This document shows, in pieces, positions 1 to 8,478 of a DNA stretch of 44,798 nt (position 1 is its first letter; every line of letters begins with the position of its first letter). The stretch comes from Candidatus Gallipaludibacter merdavium. Its GTDB lineage: Bacteria > Bacteroidota > Bacteroidia > Bacteroidales > Paludibacteraceae. The stretch is taken from assembly GCA_017694875.1 (NCBI GenBank), contig JADIMG010000002.1, positions 1 through 44,798 on the forward strand. The letters are read 5' to 3'. The notes beneath the pieces were generated by a model that saw nothing but the letters and a program-made list of their open reading frames with translations, was not told the origin of the DNA and made no database searches. Both the position numbers and the translations under genes were made by a program.

Positions 1-691
1 CAATAGGTGAAATATCAGCATCAGCAATATTAGCCCCCATTTCAATCACATGCACAAATTTTGGATCTGCCCCATAAAAATGAACAACCGAATCGGCAGC
101 CCATTGTGATGCACGGATATTCAATGCACTATTATGTATTCCCAACCTTTCCACTTCATTTCCTTTACGAATAATTGAAGCCGGCACACCAAACCAATAA
201 TAATCGAGCATCAATTCAAAAGTCGTATCTGTATAATATATTACCGGTCTTTTAATCTCAAAATAAGCAGCCATTTGGGCATGACCAGCGAAGAAAAGGA
301 AATCGCAAGAACTTAATAGAGTTTTATCAACCGTTTTTGCACAGAGTCGGTAGAAAGCCTTGTTCTGGTCACGCAAGACCTTCTTACCCCAAAGCAGCTT
401 ATAATATTTCTTCAACAACCAATGTCGAAAACCAGATCTTCTATAAGGAATCCATATCACATCATAACCTGCCTGCTGTATGGCCTCACACAATTTATAG
501 ATTGTGCCACTCCAAGCCTTTTTGTCATGGAATGGGTCAACATCAGTAACAAATCCTATCTTTTGTGAAGACAGGATGCGGTTCGGAATTGCAAAATCAC
601 ATAACTTTGTTTTGCATTTGTCACTCCTCTCGCCTTGCACTATCTTGTTCACAGTATTATTTATTTGAATACAACATATCAGAGAAACCAT
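1..691 (-). CDS. Glycosyltransferase, GT4-like (partial, C-terminus beyond left edge)
   Basis: This open frame runs leftward off the window; about 230 N-terminal residues are visible. From about residue 44 it reads like the N-terminal Rossmann half of a GT-B glycosyltransferase: a beta-strand IGFVTDVDPF, then WSGTIYKLCEAIQQAGYDV (acceptor-side helix) and IYYTDTTFELMLDYYW. The donor-binding half lies outside the window. It probably transfers a sugar from a nucleotide sugar in the cytoplasm, for a polysaccharide, glycolipid or glycoprotein; the substrate cannot be told. The ATG at 691-689 lies 11 bases after the ribF stop, so it may be co-transcribed with ribF and pssA. The first ~40 residues are not convincingly conserved in character, so the true start may be further downstream. 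Confidence 0.7.
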   Translation of the reverse strand, partial: MVSLICCIQINNTVNKIVQGERSDKCKTKLCDFAIPNRILSSQKIGFVTDVDPFHDKKAWSGTIYKLCEAIQQAGYDVIWIPYRRSGFRHWLLKKYYKLLWGKKVLRDQNKAFYRLCAKTVDKTLLSSCDFLFFAGHAQMAAYFEIKRPVIYYTDTTFELMLDYYWFGVPASIIRKGNEVERLGIHNSALNIRASQWAADSVVHFYGADPKFVHVIEMGANIADADISPI

Positions 692-702
692 TTTGTCATC
701 AC

Positions 703-1899
703 CTAAGACAACATCTCACGGGTCTGTTGGTAATCTTCCTGAAGTTGCACAGACAATTCATCCAAAGATTTAAATTGAATTTCCTCGCGCAGATAATGCA
801 ACAATTCTATTGTCAATTCATCTCCGTAAATTACTTCATCAAAATCGAAAATGTATACTTCTATTGTCTTGTCACGCTTATACACAGTGGGACAATTTCC
901 TATATTAAGCATAGCTTTATATCTTACACCATGGTGTAATGCGTAGGAAGCATAGACCCCATCCTTGGGCAATAGAAGCTTTTCTGTCAATTGAATATTG
1001 GCTGTTGGGAAACCATATGTGCGTCCTAACTGATTACCTGCTACGACTTTGCCATGTATCCGATAAGCGTGGCCCAGCAATCGGGCTGCATCTTCCATCT
1101 GACCAGCCAATAGCAATTGCCTTATTTTTGAGGAACTAACCCTTGTATCATATATATAGAACGGCTGGCAATGCAACACCATTATGCCAAAATGTGCTCC
1201 AATTTCTTCATAATACTTCCTGCTTTGCGGCCTATCGCTCCCAAACACATGGTCATGTCCCAAAATCAACATCCCTACATTCAACTGCTTAACCAAAAAC
1301 TCACGCATGAAAGTAAGTGCTGACATACGCAAAAATTCGGTTGTTACATGCAAAACATACACTTCATCTACTCCCGTTTCATACAATTGATTTACCTTAT
1401 CTTTCAACGATAGCAACGGGAGTGTGGCCAAATCCGGATAAAGTATTGATTTGGGTGCACAATCAAACGTAATAGCCACCGTCCGCAAAGCTCTTGCTGC
1501 AGCACTCTCTACCAGTTGACGCAACAAATACCGGTGCCCTTCATGTACCCCGTCAAAAAGTCCAATAGTCGCTGCATATCTGACACGGTTTTTCCGAATT
1601 ACCATCTGCTGTATAAACTGATAAGCCTGCACTATGGCATTCCTATATGTCTCCCATTCCATTTGTTTAGAAATCGGCAAACTGTACCAACTAAAATGAC
1701 GAATTATGACATGCTGGAAATTTTCAGCATCTGTATAAGGTTGCGACATTCTAAACAGGATAGTTGTTTGGGCTTTAACCTCTGTTATGCGCACAAATGC
1801 TTTTTTGTCATTATAAAAGAATCCCGTATCACCATGAGCATCCAACTTCATTGTAACGTTGGGCATAGAAAGCATGTATTCCTTTATCCTTTGTATCAT
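703..1899 (-). CDS. ribF: Bifunctional riboflavin kinase/FAD synthetase with N-terminal YjbR-like domain
   Basis: The protein makes FMN from riboflavin and FAD from FMN in the cytoplasm. The FAD-synthetase nucleotidyltransferase core begins near residue 107 of the chosen start with TIGLFDGVHEGHRYLL (HxGH-type motif). The riboflavin-kinase domain follows, with GRTYGFPTANI and a conserved TIEVYIFDFDE stretch. The family usually has about 310 residues and starts just before the TIGxFDGVH strand; here about 105 residues precede it. They begin MIQRIKEYMLSMPNV and end with a WYS...YRNAIVQAYQFI helix, a layout like MmcQ/YjbR (CyaY-like fold) proteins; that assignment is my inference. I chose the Met at 1899 because it opens this domain; an in-frame ATG at 1971 would add 24 poorly structured residues. 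pssA lies upstream on the same strand. Confidence 0.9.
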   Translation of the reverse strand: MIQRIKEYMLSMPNVTMKLDAHGDTGFFYNDKKAFVRITEVKAQTTILFRMSQPYTDAENFQHVIIRHFSWYSLPISKQMEWETYRNAIVQAYQFIQQMVIRKNRVRYAATIGLFDGVHEGHRYLLRQLVESAAARALRTVAITFDCAPKSILYPDLATLPLLSLKDKVNQLYETGVDEVYVLHVTTEFLRMSALTFMREFLVKQLNVGMLILGHDHVFGSDRPQSRKYYEEIGAHFGIMVLHCQPFYIYDTRVSSSKIRQLLLAGQMEDAARLLGHAYRIHGKVVAGNQLGRTYGFPTANIQLTEKLLLPKDGVYASYALHHGVRYKAMLNIGNCPTVYKRDKTIEVYIFDFDEVIYGDELTIELLHYLREEIQFKSLDELSVQLQEDYQQTREMLS

Positions 1900-2018
1900 T
1901 AAATCGACTCTTTTTTTACAAGTTACAACATAAACAAAACAACCACTCGCTATGGCGGAACTCCCATTCATCCATACATAACATATGCATGACTCAGAAA
2001 TACCTCATGCCAGACAGT

Positions 2019-2708
2019 TTACTTCTTCTGTAAAGCAGCCACTCCCCATGCTGCCAAAGCCATTAGTATGTAAACCAAAATAATCCACATAAAAGCATCG
2101 AGCTGCAACACAAGAAGCAACACTACAGATACTATCAGGAAGATAAAGCGTATGCCATTGTCTTTCCATTTCAGGTTTTTAAATTTAAGCGAAAAGAAAG
2201 GCACTTCAGCCACCAACAACAATGACATTAACAAGACCAATACCAGAAGGGCATAAGGATAAGCTTCAGCATATTGATGATAGGATGCTGTCAACCCAGC
2301 CCAAAAAATAGCATTGGCTGGAGTTGCCAAACCAATAAAAGAAGATGTTTGGCGCTCATCAACATTGAATTTAGCCAACCTTAAAGCTGAAAATACAGTA
2401 AGGATATAAGCGGCAAAAGGCAAATAGGCATTATCAAGTGCCCCCGTCAATAGCTGATAGACCATGGTAGCCGGCAAAAAGCCAAAGCTCACCACATCAG
2501 CCAATGAATCCAGCTCTTTCCCTATCGGCGAATAAGCATGTAAGGCGCGGGCAGCAAGGCCATCGCAAAAGTCAAAGACTGCCGCCAAAAGCATACACGC
2601 CAAGGCAGCCTGATAATTTGCCTGAAAAGCCATCACTACACCGACTGAACCAGAAAAAAGATTAAGCGAAGTAATTGTATTGGGAATATGTTTCGTTATC
2701 ATAAACAT
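2019..2708 (-). CDS. pssA: CDP-diacylglycerol--serine O-phosphatidyltransferase
   Basis: An integral membrane enzyme that makes phosphatidylserine from CDP-diacylglycerol and L-serine, the first step to phosphatidylethanolamine. The complete CDP-alcohol phosphatidyltransferase signature D-x2-DG-x2-AR-x8-G-x3-D-x3-D is present at residues 46-71 (DFCDGLAAR, then G63, D67, D71). Several hydrophobic helices follow, including one starting FIFLIVSVVLLLV. Its 229 residues fit the family. Two Met codons (2708 and 2702) are both possible starts. It is the first gene of a minus-strand run toward ribF and the glycosyltransferase, and is divergent from nqrA. Confidence 0.93.
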   Translation of the reverse strand: MFMITKHIPNTITSLNLFSGSVGVVMAFQANYQAALACMLLAAVFDFCDGLAARALHAYSPIGKELDSLADVVSFGFLPATMVYQLLTGALDNAYLPFAAYILTVFSALRLAKFNVDERQTSSFIGLATPANAIFWAGLTASYHQYAEAYPYALLVLVLLMSLLLVAEVPFFSLKFKNLKWKDNGIRFIFLIVSVVLLLVLQLDAFMWIILVYILMALAAWGVAALQKK

Positions 2709-2725
2709 TAGGTATAAAATTTACG

Positions 2726-2759
2726 CAAAGGTAGAGAAAAAGATTGGTTTTGATGCAAA
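2726..2759 (-). promoter_or_regulatory. Candidate Bacteroidota promoter for pssA
   Basis: Read on the minus strand, TACCTTTG (2733-2726) matches the TAnnTTTG -7 element exactly. A TTTG is at 2759-2756, with a 22-base gap, slightly longer than the usual 19-21. It lies 17 bases upstream of the pssA ATG. Confidence 0.5.
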
Positions 2760-2962
2760 CTATCAATGGGAAGTAACTGCATCTTCAGCAAGAACTCTTC
2801 AGATATATCGAAAAAACAGAGATATACTACCCGACTCCTATATTTGTTTGTTACTTCCGAACTGACACAGAATGTGGTGTAAAACTAAAAGGGTAAACAC
2901 CACTTCAAAAAAAATATAGGGAAAAATTTCCGTAATATATTCCATAATAGAAATAAAAGTCT

Positions 2963-2970
2963 TACTTTTG
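2963..2970 (+). promoter_or_regulatory. Candidate -7 element of the nqr operon promoter
   Basis: TACTTTTG is an exact match to TAnnTTTG, 132 bases upstream of the nqrA start. No clear TTTG -33 element is seen about 20 bases further up, so the promoter is supported by one box only. Confidence 0.45.
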
Positions 2971-3102
2971 CAAACTTAAAGAAAGGATGAAGCTGCATTG
3001 AAAAGCCGGTTATCTACTGAAATGCAAATTATTGTCATCCAAAACATTAACCATTATCAAAGAACATATTCGAAAAAAAATATCATTTGCAATTTTCATT
3101 GT

Positions 3103-4470
3103 ATGAATAAAAGAATCAAACTTAAAAAGGGGTTAGACATTGCCATTGAGGGTAAGGCCGCAGAAACAATCGGCAGCAATCCTCAAAGTGAAGTCTTTAC
3201 CGTTGTCCCTGACCATTTTGTCGGGATCACCCCCAAAGTAACGGTAAAAGTAGGCGATAAGGTGAAAGCCGGCACTCCGCTGTTTCACGACAAGAAATGC
3301 GCTGAAATGAATTTTGTATCACCTGTAAGCGGTGAGGTATTGAGTGTTAACCGTGGTGAGCGCCGAAAGGTATTGGGAATAGCCATTAAAGCTGATGCTC
3401 AACAAGAGTATGAAGATTTTGGTAAAACCGATGTCAACACAACCAGCAAAGAAGACTTGATAAGCTTATTGCTGCGTGCCGGATTATGGTACACCATCAA
3501 GCAACGTCCTTATGACGTAATTGCCAATCCAGCCGTAATGCCCAAGGCTGTTTTTGTATCTGCGTTCGATTCCGCTCCATTGGCACCCAACTATGAGTTT
3601 ATCGCTCACGGAAAGACCCATTATTTGCAAGCTGCCATCAACGTTTTTGCAAAAATCAGCGGCAAGCCGGTTGAACTTGGTTTGAAATACGGCAGTGCAT
3701 CCACTGATTTCCGCATGTTGCACAATGTTAATCTGACAGAATATGAGGGTCCCCACCCTGCCGGTAATGTTGGTGTACAGATTCACCAGATATCTCCGGT
3801 CAATAAAGGTGAAGTTGTTTGGACCGTTAATCTGCAGGACTTGCTGCTCATAGGCAAGCTGATTTGTGACGGCCGTACAAATATGACCCGTCTGGTTGCC
3901 CTGACCGGTCCCAACGCTTACGAGAAACAATACTATATGGTGAAATATGGCAGCAATGCATCCAATATACTGCGCGGCAATATACACAGAGAAGTAACAT
4001 CGCGCATTGTGTGCGGTAATGTATTGTCAGGCTACCAAATCAGCGAAGATGAAGTATTGTCTCCTTACACCAACCAAATCACAGTACTGGACGAAGGAAA
4101 CGATACGCACGAGCTATTGGGGTGGATAATGCCACGTTTCAACAAGTTCAGCATGAGCAACACCTATCTTACCAACATCTTCCGTAAGATTTGCCCTAAC
4201 ATGCACTATGAGTTTGACGCCCGTCTGTTAGGAGGTCGTCGTGCCATCATCATGTCAGGAGAGTATGACAAAGTACTGCCTATGGACATTTATGTGGAAT
4301 ATCTGATTAAGGCGATGATAGCTGGAAATCTTGACCGCATGGAAGCATTGGGCGCATACGAAATCGCTCCAGAGGACGTTGCCTTGTGTGAATTTGTTTG
4401 TACTTCAAAAATGCCATTGCAAGCCATCGTACGCAAAGCATTGGACAACATGAAATCAGAATTGGAATAA
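3103..4470 (+). CDS. nqrA: Na+-translocating NADH:quinone reductase subunit A
   Basis: NqrA is the large cytoplasm-facing subunit of the six-subunit sodium-pumping NADH:ubiquinone/menaquinone oxidoreductase and is linked to quinone binding. The protein starts MNKRIKLKKGLDIAIEG and runs 455 residues, the family's normal length. It has the lipoyl/barrel-sandwich-like N-terminal part (VKVGDKVKAGTPLFHDKK, FVSPVSGEVLSV) typical of NqrA and RnfC. The frame stays open upstream to 2998, but only through non-ATG starts and sequence unlike NqrA, so I chose the ATG at 3103. It is first of nqrABCDEF, with nqrB 18 bases downstream. Confidence 0.95.
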   Translation: MNKRIKLKKGLDIAIEGKAAETIGSNPQSEVFTVVPDHFVGITPKVTVKVGDKVKAGTPLFHDKKCAEMNFVSPVSGEVLSVNRGERRKVLGIAIKADAQQEYEDFGKTDVNTTSKEDLISLLLRAGLWYTIKQRPYDVIANPAVMPKAVFVSAFDSAPLAPNYEFIAHGKTHYLQAAINVFAKISGKPVELGLKYGSASTDFRMLHNVNLTEYEGPHPAGNVGVQIHQISPVNKGEVVWTVNLQDLLLIGKLICDGRTNMTRLVALTGPNAYEKQYYMVKYGSNASNILRGNIHREVTSRIVCGNVLSGYQISEDEVLSPYTNQITVLDEGNDTHELLGWIMPRFNKFSMSNTYLTNIFRKICPNMHYEFDARLLGGRRAIIMSGEYDKVLPMDIYVEYLIKAMIAGNLDRMEALGAYEIAPEDVALCEFVCTSKMPLQAIVRKALDNMKSELE

Positions 4471-4488
4471 TGAATTAAAACAACAGAT

Positions 4489-5694
4489 ATGAAATTCTTA
4501 AAGGACATAGTAGACAAACTTAAGCCGACTTTTTCGGAAGGCGGCAAACTGAGCATGTTCCACTCGGTGTTTGACGGCTTTGAGACCTTCCTGTTTGTGC
4601 CCAACAGCACCAGCAAGAGAGTAGGTTCTCAGATTCATGATGCCATCGACTCAAAACGTACGATGATCATGGTAGTAATTGCCTTGATGCCAGCCATGCT
4701 TTTCGGTATGTACAATGTAGGCTACCAGCATTTTCTGGCCATCGGCGAAGACGCCGGATTTTGGAGCAAATTTTTCTTCGGATTTTTGGCCGTATTGCCA
4801 TATATCCTTGTTTCGTATATCGTAGGTTTGGGCATTGAATTTACCGTTGCCCAAATCAAGAAAGAAGAAATAGCCGAAGGTTTCCTGGTAACCGGTATTC
4901 TTATACCTTTGATTATTCCTATCAATACACCGCTTTGGATGGTAGCTGTAGCAACAGCGTTTGCTGTCATTTTTGCCAAAGAAGTGTTTGGTGGAACCGG
5001 TTATAACATTTTCAACGTAGCATTGATTACCCGTGCATTTCTATTCTTCGCCTACCCGACCGCCATGTCAGGCGATAAAGTATGGGTACGTACAGAAGGC
5101 ACTTGGGGCTGGAGCAACGGCCATAACGTAGTTGACAGCTTTACCGGTGCAACTCCTCTTGGACAAATAGGTACTTCCACCTCTGCCACTCCGGCATTTA
5201 CCGACATTTTGGGTAATCCTCTCGGATTCTGGGATGGTTTCCTTGGTCTGATTCCCGGCTCTGTAGGTGAGACCTGTACACTGGCTATCCTGATTGGTGC
5301 CGTTATTCTGATTGCTACCGGCGTTGCCAGTTGGAAAATCACTTTATCTGTCTTTGTAGGCGGTGCCTTGACAGCATTGGCATTCAACCTGTGGGGTCCT
5401 GATACAGCCATTGCCAACCTGCCTTGGTATAATCATTTGGTATTGGGTGGTTTTGCTTTCGGTGCTGTATTTATGGCTACTGACCCAGTTACCGCAGCAC
5501 GTACTGAAACAGGCAAATGGATTTACGGTTTCCTGATTGGTGTGATAGCTGTTGTTACCCGTGTACTGAACCCTGGTTATCCAGAAGGTATGATGTTGGC
5601 CATCCTGTTCATGAATATCTTCGGATGCCTAATCGACTACTATGTGGTTCAAGCCAATATTAAAAGACGTCTGAAACGTGCAACCTCTAAATAA
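4489..5694 (+). CDS. nqrB: Na+-translocating NADH:quinone reductase subunit B
   Basis: Multi-spanning membrane subunit that carries a covalently bound FMN and forms the main sodium channel. The phosphothreonyl-FMN site is visible as TGATPL (residues 219-224, acceptor Thr222 by family analogy). Hydrophobic helices include MIMVVIALMPAMLFGMY, ILVSYIVGLGIEFTV, MVAVATAFAVIFAKEVFGG and a long C-terminal set ending near FMNIFGCLIDYYVV. The motif FATDPVTA-like segment (MATDPVTAARTETGKW) is typical of NqrB/RnfD. Its 401 residues match the family. It sits 18 bases after nqrA and 9 before nqrC. Confidence 0.95.
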   Translation: MKFLKDIVDKLKPTFSEGGKLSMFHSVFDGFETFLFVPNSTSKRVGSQIHDAIDSKRTMIMVVIALMPAMLFGMYNVGYQHFLAIGEDAGFWSKFFFGFLAVLPYILVSYIVGLGIEFTVAQIKKEEIAEGFLVTGILIPLIIPINTPLWMVAVATAFAVIFAKEVFGGTGYNIFNVALITRAFLFFAYPTAMSGDKVWVRTEGTWGWSNGHNVVDSFTGATPLGQIGTSTSATPAFTDILGNPLGFWDGFLGLIPGSVGETCTLAILIGAVILIATGVASWKITLSVFVGGALTALAFNLWGPDTAIANLPWYNHLVLGGFAFGAVFMATDPVTAARTETGKWIYGFLIGVIAVVTRVLNPGYPEGMMLAILFMNIFGCLIDYYVVQANIKRRLKRATSK

Positions 5695-5703
5695 CGAAGA
5701 CAT

Positions 5704-6576
5704 ATGGCAACAAGAAAATATAAATGTAAAGTTTGTGGATATATCCACGAAGGCGACAAGGCACCTGAAAAATGCCCAGTATGCCAGGCTCCCTCGTCAG
5801 AATTTGAGCTGATGGATGAAACAGGAGCTGAAGGTACTGCATCTGCAAAGAAAAAAGGAATCAACAAGAACGGTAATGCCTACATATTAACATATACTAC
5901 TATCATTGTAGTTATTGTGGCACTTCTGCTATCCATCACTTCTGGCGCACTGAAAAGCCGCCAAAACGCCAATGTAGAACTGGACAAGAAAAAACAGATT
6001 CTTTCATCACTCCCTGCATTGACACTCGAAGGACAAGATGCAGCACAATTATTTGCCAACCACATCCAGCACATTTACGTATTGGATGCCAATGGAATGA
6101 TTGTGAAAGATTTGGATCCTGTCAAGGATTTCAACTATGCGCCAGCAGCAGGTGAAATACTTATTTACATGGCTGAAGTTGACAATGAGACCAAATGGAT
6201 TATTCCTATGAACGGTAAAGGACTGTGGGGTGCCATCTGGGGATACATTGCATTGGACGATGACCGCAACACGGTTAATGGCGTATTCTTTTCACATGCC
6301 AGCGAGACTCCAGGACTTGGTGCCAACATTACCACTACTGCATTCCGTAACCAGTTCAACGGTAAGCACATTATGCAAAACGGTGCATTTGCATCCATTG
6401 CTGTAATGAAAGTAGGACAAAAGGCCGATGGTCAAGACCAAGTGGACGCTTTGTCAGGTGGTACAATCACCAGTAAGGGTGTTGAAACCATGTTGCGTAC
6501 CAGCATTGCCCCATACGAGCCATTCCTTAAGAAATCGGTAGCACAGCCAGAACAAGTAGAAACGGAAGTAGAATAA
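5704..6576 (+). CDS. nqrC: Na+-NQR subunit C with N-terminal rubredoxin-like domain
   Basis: NqrC has one N-terminal membrane helix and a periplasmic domain with covalently bound FMN. The helix is residues 59-81 (YILTYTTIIVVIVALLLSI). The FMN attachment motif is SGGTITS at 251-257, acceptor Thr254; most NQR/RNF subunits have SGAT, so the Ala-to-Gly change is a small deviation. The unusual part is residues 1-40: a rubredoxin-like iron site with C8-x2-C11-GY and CPVC at C24/C27 plus QAPSSEF, as at the C-terminus of rubrerythrins. A charged linker (41-58) joins it to the helix. With the usual topology this iron domain would be cytoplasmic, on the NqrF side. At 290 residues it is longer than ordinary NqrC by about this domain. 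Confidence 0.93.
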   Translation: MATRKYKCKVCGYIHEGDKAPEKCPVCQAPSSEFELMDETGAEGTASAKKKGINKNGNAYILTYTTIIVVIVALLLSITSGALKSRQNANVELDKKKQILSSLPALTLEGQDAAQLFANHIQHIYVLDANGMIVKDLDPVKDFNYAPAAGEILIYMAEVDNETKWIIPMNGKGLWGAIWGYIALDDDRNTVNGVFFSHASETPGLGANITTTAFRNQFNGKHIMQNGAFASIAVMKVGQKADGQDQVDALSGGTITSKGVETMLRTSIAPYEPFLKKSVAQPEQVETEVE

Positions 6577-6581
6577 GGAGG
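6575..6581 (+). promoter_or_regulatory. Strong Shine-Dalgarno before nqrD
   Basis: AAGGAGG stands 7 bases before the nqrD ATG at 6589 and overlaps the nqrC stop codon. Most genes in this window have no comparable site, so it stands out and supports this start. Confidence 0.6.
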
Positions 6582-6588
6582 AAACAAT

Positions 6589-7212
6589 ATGAAAAACGAT
6601 AAATTTAAAGAGACTTTACTCGGGCCGTTAAACAAGAACAACCCGGTTGTAGTACAAGTATTGGGTATATGTTCAGCCTTGGCTGTAACAGTCCAATTGA
6701 AGCCAGCCATTGTAATGGGGTTGTCAGTGACCATCATCGTTGCATTGGCCAACGTTATCATTTCGCTCTTACGCAACACGATTCCTAATAGCGTACGTAT
6801 CATTGTACAATTGGTTGTTGTGGCAGCAGTTGTAACCGTTGTAAGCGAATTTCTGAAAGCATTTGCCTATGATGTGAGCGTACAGCTTTCCGTATATATC
6901 GGTCTTATCATCACCAACTGTATCCTAATGGGACGCTTGGAAGCATTTGCCATGAGTAACAAGCCATGGGATTCTTTCCTTGACGGTCTTGGTAACGGTA
7001 TCGGTTATGCATGGATATTGATTGCCGTAGCATTTGTACGCGAACTTTTGGGTAGCGGCAAATTGTTCGGTTTCCAAGTTATTCCGGAAAGCTTCTACGA
7101 AGCCGGTTATGTAAATAACGGATTGATGATGATGCCTTCCATGGCTTTGATTTTGGTGGCTTGCATTATCTGGATACACCGCGGTGTAAACAAAGACTTG
7201 CAGGAAAAATAG
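6589..7212 (+). CDS. nqrD: Na+-translocating NADH:quinone reductase subunit D
   Basis: Six-helix membrane subunit that pairs pseudosymmetrically with NqrE. The two Cys that, with those of NqrE, hold the intramembrane iron-sulfur centre are present: C28 in VLGICSALAV and C111 in ITNCILMGR. The sequence GRLEAFAMSNKPWDSFLDG is characteristic of the NqrD/RnfE group. Its 207 residues are the normal length. It follows nqrC by 12 bases. A 108-base gap and the unrelated lipoprotein gene separate it from nqrE, whereas these two are usually adjacent. Confidence 0.95.
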   Translation: MKNDKFKETLLGPLNKNNPVVVQVLGICSALAVTVQLKPAIVMGLSVTIIVALANVIISLLRNTIPNSVRIIVQLVVVAAVVTVVSEFLKAFAYDVSVQLSVYIGLIITNCILMGRLEAFAMSNKPWDSFLDGLGNGIGYAWILIAVAFVRELLGSGKLFGFQVIPESFYEAGYVNNGLMMMPSMALILVACIIWIHRGVNKDLQEK

Positions 7213-7320
7213 TTAATCAATAGGAAGACGTGATTTTGGTTATTTTCCATATTAGAGGAATGAGAGAGCCAATTACGGTATCAGGTATAAAATGGTTTTT
7301 AAAATAATTTTAGAACGCAT

Positions 7321-7752
7321 ATGAGATTTTGGAAGTTCTTTATAATATCCAGTTTTATTCTACTGTTATTTGGCTGTCAAGAGGAAATAAGCTATAGGAT
7401 AAGTGTATACTCAGGAAATACGTTATGTAAAATTACACATACGACTACTGATCACTTACAAGTCAATGCTTTCTGCAATGGAATCTTTTCCACAAATTTC
7501 TATGTAGACACTAAAAGCCACAATAACGCAACAGACAAAGTGATGATAGAAAGAATTGACGGAAATGACACTATAAAATATGAATTTTATAGTTGTGTGA
7601 GGCCAGCAGTCAAGTATAACGGTAAAATATACTCAGTAACAGATTTGTTCAAAGCAGAATCTGAAAAACTAGATCTACCATACGACAGCTTATACCAAAA
7701 TTGCAATGTGAAATATATGTTACCTGGCGATAGTATTATCGTTCTTAAATAA
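7321..7752 (+). CDS. Small predicted lipoprotein of unknown function inside the nqr operon
   Basis: The 143-residue protein begins with a lipoprotein signal: basic MRFWK, a hydrophobic stretch [12 protein letters not shown] and a lipobox ending GCQEE, with Cys19 as the lipidation site. The mature part is polar, beta-rich in appearance and holds five further Cys (in CKI, FCNG, YSCV, QNCNV). I recognise no family. It lies between nqrD (108 bases) and nqrE (41 bases) on the same strand, so it should be in the nqr transcript. Its AT-rich codon use looks unlike the nqr genes around it, which suggests a later insertion into the operon. A role in assembling or protecting NQR is possible but only inferred. 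Confidence 0.7.
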   Translation: MRFWKFFIISSFILLLFGCQEEISYRISVYSGNTLCKITHTTTDHLQVNAFCNGIFSTNFYVDTKSHNNATDKVMIERIDGNDTIKYEFYSCVRPAVKYNGKIYSVTDLFKAESEKLDLPYDSLYQNCNVKYMLPGDSIIVLK

Positions 7753-7793
7753 AAATCAATAATGAAGAATACATAAATCAAAACAAAATCTTT

Positions 7794-8438
7794 ATGGAAC
7801 ACGCTTTAACATTATTCGTCCGTTCGATATTCGTGGACAATATGATATTCGCATTCTTCTTGGGAATGTGTTCATATTTGGCCGTCTCAAAGAACGTGAA
7901 GACGTCCGTGGGTTTGGGTATAGCCGTTACTTTTGTGTTGCTCATTACCCTTCCTGTCAACTATCTATTGGAAACAAAAGTATTGAGCAAAGGTGCTTTG
8001 TCATGGTTGGGTGAAGGTTTTGCCAACCTTGATTTGAGCTACTTGAGCTTTATCCTCTTTATTGCCGTAATTGCCGCTATCGTACAATTGGTGGAAATGG
8101 TTGTTGAGAAATTCTCTCCATCGCTCTACGCTTCACTGGGTATATTCTTGCCTTTGATTGCTGTAAACTGTGCCATCATGGGTGGTGCCTTGTTTATGCA
8201 ACAACGTGTAGGCTTGGAACCAACTGACCCTAAAGCACTCACCAACATGTTGGACGTAGTTGCCTATGCATTGGGCTCCGGTCTTGGCTGGATGTTGTCC
8301 ATTGTCGGACTGGCGGCAGTTAGGGAAAAGATGGAATACAATGATGTTCCAGCACCATTGAAAGGTTTGGGAATCACCTTTATCACAGTAGGTCTGATGG
8401 CAATGGCATTCCTTTGCTTCTCTGGTTTGGAAATCTAA
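7794..8438 (+). CDS. nqrE: Na+-translocating NADH:quinone reductase subunit E
   Basis: Six-helix membrane subunit of NQR, paralogous to NqrD. The family's Cys ligands are present: C26 in [13 protein letters not shown] and C126 in [13 protein letters not shown]. The opening [22 protein letters not shown] and the segment [22 protein letters not shown] are typical of NqrE. Its 214 residues are close to the norm. It follows the lipoprotein gene by 41 bases and precedes nqrF by 40 bases. Confidence 0.95.
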   Translation: MEHALTLFVRSIFVDNMIFAFFLGMCSYLAVSKNVKTSVGLGIAVTFVLLITLPVNYLLETKVLSKGALSWLGEGFANLDLSYLSFILFIAVIAAIVQLVEMVVEKFSPSLYASLGIFLPLIAVNCAIMGGALFMQQRVGLEPTDPKALTNMLDVVAYALGSGLGWMLSIVGLAAVREKMEYNDVPAPLKGLGITFITVGLMAMAFLCFSGLEI

Positions 8439-8478
8439 TAAGTAACAATAAGTAGTAACACATTAAATTGAGCATACA

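Larger units (their letters stand above)
2709..3102. other. Divergent intergenic region pssA/nqrA
   Basis: A 394-base AT-rich gap between two divergent genes. It holds the candidate pssA promoter (2726-2759) and the candidate nqrA promoter (2963-2970). I see no convincing gene, tRNA or riboswitch in the rest. The open frame that extends nqrA upstream into this gap has no protein-like character. Confidence 0.6.

Noticed and set aside
2998-3102. Longer nqrA start at 2998
   Set aside because: It relies on a TTG and adds 35 residues unlike NqrA; the ATG at 3103 fits the family and leaves room for the promoter.
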